A stretch of 9,774 nt of DNA, from NCBI GenBank assembly GCA_964425215.1, contig CAYRLW010000078.1, forward strand, positions 1 to 9,774, written 5' to 3'. Shown in pieces: positions 7,456 to 9,774 of the stretch. The DNA is from CAYRLW01 sp964425215. GTDB taxonomy: Bacteria > Spirochaetota > Spirochaetia > Treponematales > Breznakiellaceae. The notes beneath the pieces are model-generated. The model saw only the letters and a program-made list of their open reading frames with translations. It had not been told where the DNA came from and did not search any database. The position numbers and the translations under genes were made by a program. Within the stretch, counting starts at the first letter, position 1, and each line of letters starts with the position of its first letter.

Positions 7456-8334
7456 TCAGGGTATACGTCCTTCTTCCCGAATAAGCACGGCGGTGAACCC
7501 CGCCGATCCCAGTTGGGCCTTAACCATTTCCAAATTAGATTCGGAAACCTGGGCCACCACCACCCGGTACAGATCCTGGAACCGTTCGTAGGCCGGTTCC
7601 AACCCCACCGCCTTTATTCGATTAATCGCTTCCACGGCGTTTCGGGAAAGCTTAAACGATCCTACCTGGATACGGTATGATTTTCCCTTTGGCGCCGGTG
7701 TCGTTACGGCCGGAGTCCCTTGGGACGATGGTTTCGCTACGGCTGGGGTTCCCATCGTCGGGGTTCCCTGGGACCCCGGAGGCGCCATCGTCGGTGTTCC
7801 CTGGGTCCCTGGTGCTGTTACGGCTGGTGGTCCCTCGAGCCCCGGGGGCGCCGAGCTGGGGGCACCGGTAGGGGGCGAGGGCGAAACTGGTGTGGCTACC
7901 GTGGCCGTTACAGCCGGCTTTGCCGTTCCCGCCGGCGGCAGAACTTCGAGGGTCACCGGGATGGTCCCCGTTTGCCGCATGTCTAACTGTTCCGCCGCGG
8001 CTTGGGACAGGTCGATATTTCTGTTGGCCACAAAGGGCCCCCGGTCGTTGATCCGAACGGTAACCTGTTTGCCGTTATTTTTGTTGGTAACCCGAACCAG
8101 GGTTCCGAACGGCAGGGTTGGGTGTGCGGCGGTGAGGGCCCTGGGATCAAACAGTTCCCCCGACGCGGTAGGCTTGCCGGCGAATTCCGGACCGTACCAG
8201 GACGCGATCCCCGTTTCCACAGGGGGCTTCGATTCCCCCGCGGCAGGCCCGGTGGAACCGCTGTCCGCATTCTGGCTAAAACAGGCGATAGATAGGCCGA
8301 AGAAAAAAATCCCCACAAGACTAATCGATTTCAT
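7456..8334 (-). CDS. rlpA: RlpA-family septal ring lytic transglycosylase/lipoprotein with SPOR domain
   Basis: RlpA proteins sit at the outer membrane or septum, bind denuded glycan strands through SPOR, and in Pseudomonas cleave them. The 292-residue protein has a lipoprotein-like signal with L-S-I-A-C at 14-18 (C18 the likely lipidated residue, a relaxed spirochaete-type lipobox). A double-psi beta-barrel domain at 42-132 includes G-I-A-S-W-Y-G, E60, A-A-H71 and R-I-N-D97-R-G-P-F; E60, H71 and D97 correspond to the conserved polar residues of active RlpA. A Pro/Thr/Gly-rich linker fills about 133-217, and a SPOR domain (219-290) starts Y-R-I-Q-V-G-S-F. No clear Shine-Dalgarno sequence precedes the ATG; GATATT six bases upstream is only a weak -10. 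It converges on the chemoreceptor gene. Confidence 0.93.
   Translation of the reverse strand: MKSISLVGIFFFGLSIACFSQNADSGSTGPAAGESKPPVETGIASWYGPEFAGKPTASGELFDPRALTAAHPTLPFGTLVRVTNKNNGKQVTVRINDRGPFVANRNIDLSQAAAEQLDMRQTGTIPVTLEVLPPAGTAKPAVTATVATPVSPSPPTGAPSSAPPGLEGPPAVTAPGTQGTPTMAPPGSQGTPTMGTPAVAKPSSQGTPAVTTPAPKGKSYRIQVGSFKLSRNAVEAINRIKAVGLEPAYERFQDLYRVVVAQVSESNLEMVKAQLGSAGFTAVLIREEGRIP
7690..7860 (-). repeat. Degenerate tandem repeat coding the RlpA linker
   Basis: The linker contains recurring units of the form (G/S)-(T/S)-Q-G-T-P-(T/A)-(M/V), clearest at residues 177-184, 187-194 and 203-210. At DNA level, near-copies of GTTCCCTGGGACCCCGG and GTTACGGCTGG recur about every 30 bases. Such an array is prone to length change by slippage and should vary between strains. 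Confidence 0.7.
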
Positions 8335-8368
8335 ACCCTGAATATCGGAAAAAACTATGCATTACCAT

Positions 8369-8408
8369 AGGCTCTTTCAAAACTCCCTTAGTTTTGAAAG
8401 AGCAACCT
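8369..8408. repeat. Hairpin repeat, diverged third member
   Basis: Perfect 14-base arms GCTCTTTCAAAACT (8371-8384) and AGTTTTGAAAGAGC (8390-8403) surround the five-base loop CCCTT. With the preceding AG, the left arm reads AGGCTCTTTCAAAACT, matching the left arms of the hairpins at 7375 and 8483 closely. The right side ends AGC-AA-CCT, as though two bases had been inserted before the terminal CCT. The loop differs from that of the other two. Confidence 0.65.
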
Positions 8409-8418
8409 TAGATGTACA

Positions 8419-8480
8419 TGCAGTATTTTTACTATTCTATACTATGTATATATTTATCTTGTTATTGTAAAAATACTGCA
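8419..8480. repeat. 14-base perfect inverted repeat with 34-base AT-rich spacer
   Basis: TGCAGTATTTTTAC (8419-8432) is exactly the reverse complement of GTAAAAATACTGCA (8467-8480). The spacer is almost entirely A and T. The structure sits between two hairpin repeats in the gap upstream of rlpA. It may be a cruciform-forming site, a protein-binding site or the core of a small mobile repeat. The minus strand also holds TTTACA (plus positions 8466-8471), a good -35, but no well-spaced -10. Confidence 0.75.
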
Positions 8481-8482
8481 AG

Positions 8483-8519
8483 AGGCTTTTGCAAAAGTAA
8501 CAGACTTTTGCAAAAGCCT
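8483..8519. repeat. 37-base hairpin repeat, copy 2
   Basis: Sixteen-base perfect arms AGGCTTTTGCAAAAGT (8483-8498) and ACTTTTGCAAAAGCCT (8504-8519) enclose AACAG. Downstream on the plus strand is TCCCAATTCC and then eight T residues, too far for a standard terminator. Aligned without gaps to the element at 7375-7411, it keeps the core CAAAAGTNACAGAC and the ends AGG and CCT, while differences in the arms are paired so the stem is kept. Confidence 0.85.
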
Positions 8520-8550
8520 TCCCAATTCCTTTTTTTTGCAAGGTTTTTGT

Positions 8551-8592
8551 CCCCGACAGGCTCCTAGGGAACCCATTGTACCTTGTCGGGGG
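8551..8592 (-). other. GC-rich hairpin spanning the stop codon of the unknown gene
   Basis: On the minus strand, CCCCGACAAGG pairs with CCTGTCGGGG (plus positions 8551-8560 with 8581-8591, one bulged base), and the TAG stop (8566-8564) lies in the 20-base loop. ACAAAAACC follows rather than a T-run, so it is not a canonical intrinsic terminator. It may protect the mRNA 3' end or slow ribosomes at the stop. Confidence 0.45.
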
Positions 8593-9007
8593 ATATTTCT
8601 TTAACGTAGATTTTTTTATAGCGGCCAGAATGGGAAACCGCGGGATTTTCGGGGAAGTAGGTTTTCCTAAAAAACCAGACCACGTCGGCCATATCGCTAC
8701 TGGAATTGGAGATACTGTAGCGGTACCAAATTTCTTTATCCGCCAGCAGGGCCGCCATTTTAGGCTCCTCCGCCAGCTCGCTGTCCGTTAAGCGCCGAAT
8801 TTCCGATCGCAGACCCCCGTAGCGGGCGTTCCCCACGGTAAAAAGCCGCAGATGTTGGTGATCATCCTTCCAGTACAGCTCGAAGACCCCGCCTACCGCG
8901 GGAATTGATGTGGCGATGGACCAGCGGTCCGCCTTTTTGAGGGGGGACCAGTAAATAGAGAAATAGACCGTATCCCCTTGATTCTGGGCGGACAGTTCAT
9001 AATCCAT
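8564..9007 (-). CDS. Conserved-looking hypothetical protein, 147 residues
   Basis: I do not recognise a characterised family with confidence. The protein has no signal peptide or membrane segment, so it should be cytosolic. It is rich in aromatic residues, with W20, W29, W46, W94, W111 and W145, and looks mixed alpha/beta. The segment G-V-F at 40-42, F-T-V-G at 56-59 and L-R67 with a basic helix (E-I-R-R-L) faintly recalls the GIY-YIG nuclease pattern, but the match is weak. The ATG at 9007 is well supported because an in-frame TAA lies three codons upstream. There is no Shine-Dalgarno sequence; an extended -10 element precedes the ATG instead. It is divergent from the sigma factor gene across a 220-base regulatory gap. 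Confidence 0.75.
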   Translation of the reverse strand: MDYELSAQNQGDTVYFSIYWSPLKKADRWSIATSIPAVGGVFELYWKDDHQHLRLFTVGNARYGGLRSEIRRLTDSELAEEPKMAALLADKEIWYRYSISNSSSDMADVVWFFRKTYFPENPAVSHSGRYKKIYVKEISPDKVQWVP

Positions 9008-9042
9008 GGGCGTATTTTACCACAGTATGTTGTTGTTTTCCA
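9008..9042 (-). promoter_or_regulatory. Predicted leaderless extended -10 promoter of the hypothetical gene
   Basis: On the minus strand TGG-TAAAAT (plus positions 9014-9022) ends six bases before the ATG, with TGGAAA (9037-9042) 17 bases upstream of the hexamer as a weak -35. The arrangement TGG-TANANT-N6-ATG is the same as that before the chemoreceptor gene, predicting transcription from the start codon itself. Confidence 0.5.
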
Positions 9043-9059
9043 TACACCCATCGGAGATG

Positions 9060-9081
9060 AATGTATACCAAATCATACATT
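9060..9081. promoter_or_regulatory. Candidate enhancer-protein binding dyad
   Basis: AATGTAT (9060-9066) and ATACATT (9075-9081) are perfect seven-base inverted arms with an eight-base spacer. Their centre is about 128 bases before the predicted sigma-54 transcription start, a typical distance for NtrC-type activators. Binding of such an activator is inferred. The DNA between dyad and promoter is AT-rich, with AAGTATAT repeated at 9122-9129 and 9137-9144, which could favour bending. Confidence 0.4.
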
Positions 9082-9172
9082 TTTTCTCATCCCGCTTCTC
9101 GTTATTTGAAATCATTTTTATAAGTATATATCTATAAAGTATATGGTCGAGTGTTCCCGCAATTTTTATGTT

Positions 9173-9188
9173 TGGCACGGAAATTGCA
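9173..9188 (+). promoter_or_regulatory. Sigma-54 (RpoN) promoter of the sigma factor gene
   Basis: TGGCACG-GAAA-TTGCA matches the sigma-54 consensus YTGGCACG-N4-TTGCW at every defined position, including the preceding T. The invariant GG (9174-9175) and GC (9186-9187) are separated by exactly ten bases. Transcription is predicted to start near 9199-9200, about 28 bases before the ATG at 9228. Such promoters need an ATP-dependent enhancer-binding activator, so the downstream gene should be silent unless signalled. Confidence 0.88.
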
Positions 9189-9199
9189 TATTATTGTAT

Positions 9200-9220
9200 G
9201 GAACCAAAGGTTCCGGAGGA
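9200..9220 (+). promoter_or_regulatory. 5'-terminal hairpin next to the Shine-Dalgarno sequence
   Basis: GGAACC (9200-9205), AAA and GGTTCC (9209-9214) form a perfect six-base stem that would begin at or within a base of the predicted mRNA 5' end. GGAGGA (9215-9220), a strong ribosome binding site seven bases before the ATG, follows with no gap. The stem could protect the 5' end or modulate ribosome loading. Confidence 0.6.
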
Positions 9221-9227
9221 TAGGAAG

Positions 9228-9774
9228 ATGAAGAGTACCGACGAGACTTCAGTGGAGGATATCCTGAAGACCTATTTTGATCAAATCAAGTCCGTTCCCC
9301 TTCTTTCATTCCAGGAGGAGCTTGATCTGTCCCGTCGAATCGCCGAAGGAGACGAGTTGGCCCGTCAAAAATTGATCACCGCTAATCTCCGTCTGGTGGT
9401 AAAAATAGCCCGTTGTTTTATAGCCTCCGATGTATCCCTCCTTGACCTTATCCAAGAAGGCAATGTCGGCCTTATTCGGGCAGCTCAAAAGTATAACTAT
9501 CAGCGGAATGTCCGCTTTTCCACCTACGCCAGTTGGTGGATAAAGCAGGCCATCAGCCGGTCCTTGGCTAATAAGCGCCGATCCATACGTTTGCCCCACC
9601 GTAAAGAGGAGGCCCTAAAAAAGATTCAGCGGGCCTACAACACCCTAAGTCAGCTCTATATGCGCCGTCCAACCACGGAAGAGATCGCGGCGGAGGTACG
9701 CCTCCCTACCGTTGAAATCGAGTATATCCTTACCATGGCTAACGGGATGGTCTCCCTGGATGCGGACACGGGGG
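9228..9774 (+). CDS. Sigma-70-family RNA polymerase sigma factor, group 2-like (3' end outside window)
   Basis: The 182 visible codons are open and in frame from an ATG with a strong Shine-Dalgarno sequence. Region 1.2 begins near residue 10 (L-K-T-Y-F-D-Q-I) with no region 1.1 before it, unlike primary sigma factors of the RpoD type. Region 2 includes N-L-R-L-V-V-K-I-A-R, D-L-I-Q-E-G-N-V-G-L-I-R-A, V-R-F-S-T-Y-A-S-W-W-I-K-Q-A-I and R-S-I-R-L-P, covering core binding, -10 melting and -10 recognition. Region 3 runs to the window edge; region 4 is not seen. The factor would redirect RNA polymerase to a stress- or stage-specific gene set. The sigma-54 promoter ahead of it places it below RpoN in a cascade, as for RpoS in Borrelia; orthology to RpoS is not established. 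Confidence 0.93.
   Translation, partial: MKSTDETSVEDILKTYFDQIKSVPLLSFQEELDLSRRIAEGDELARQKLITANLRLVVKIARCFIASDVSLLDLIQEGNVGLIRAAQKYNYQRNVRFSTYASWWIKQAISRSLANKRRSIRLPHRKEEALKKIQRAYNTLSQLYMRRPTTEEIAAEVRLPTVEIEYILTMANGMVSLDADTG

Noticed and set aside
8335..8370. A leaderless promoter for rlpA using GATATT six bases before the ATG
   Set aside because: The hexamer matches only four of six positions, has no extended -10 TG and no acceptable -35, so the evidence is too weak to list.
8369..8519. Calling the repeat block a proven miniature transposable element
   Set aside because: No target-site duplication is visible at its ends and only one such block is present here, so mobility remains a hypothesis.

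Overview
The window looks like a chromosomal segment of a treponeme-like spirochaete. This is an inference from gene content and style: a relaxed lipobox, a treponeme-style chemoreceptor, a sigma-54 promoter in front of a small sigma-70-family gene, and moderately GC-rich genes separated by short AT-rich gaps. No rRNA, tRNA, CRISPR array, transposase, phage gene or defence gene is visible, and most of the window is ordinary housekeeping and envelope content.

Layout from left to right. The first 13 bases hold the start of a gene leaving the window on the minus strand, behind a strong ribosome binding site and a small inverted repeat. Next is a compact minus-strand operon read from about 3740 down to 144: thioredoxin reductase (trxB), an exported NagZ-type glycoside hydrolase whose GTG start overlaps the trxB stop, and a GNAT-type acetyltransferase 9 bases further on. 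Divergent from trxB, with only 48 bases between the start codons, is an exported transglutaminase-like protein on the plus strand, followed 35 bases later by a methyl-accepting chemotaxis protein. Facing the chemoreceptor is rlpA on the minus strand, encoding a probable lipoprotein with a double-psi beta-barrel, a Pro/Thr-rich linker and a SPOR domain. Beyond an AT-rich gap full of inverted repeats lies a 147-residue minus-strand protein of unknown function. The window ends inside a plus-strand sigma-70-family factor without region 1.1.

The most interesting content is regulatory. (1) The sigma factor has a textbook sigma-54 promoter, with an upstream dyad that could bind an enhancer protein and a perfect hairpin at the predicted mRNA 5' end touching the Shine-Dalgarno sequence. 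This resembles the RpoN-to-RpoS cascade known from Borrelia. (2) Several genes lack a Shine-Dalgarno sequence and instead carry a -10 element 6 or 7 bases before the ATG, which predicts leaderless mRNAs. (3) The trxB and transglutaminase promoters appear to overlap physically. (4) A 37-base hairpin occurs twice with a conserved core and compensatory stem changes, with a third diverged relative nearby. This suggests a small dispersed intergenic repeat family.

Functionally, NagZ and RlpA both act on peptidoglycan and the transglutaminase-like protein is also exported, so the window leans toward envelope maintenance, with redox balance (TrxB), taxis (the chemoreceptor) and stress-type regulation (the sigma factor) alongside.
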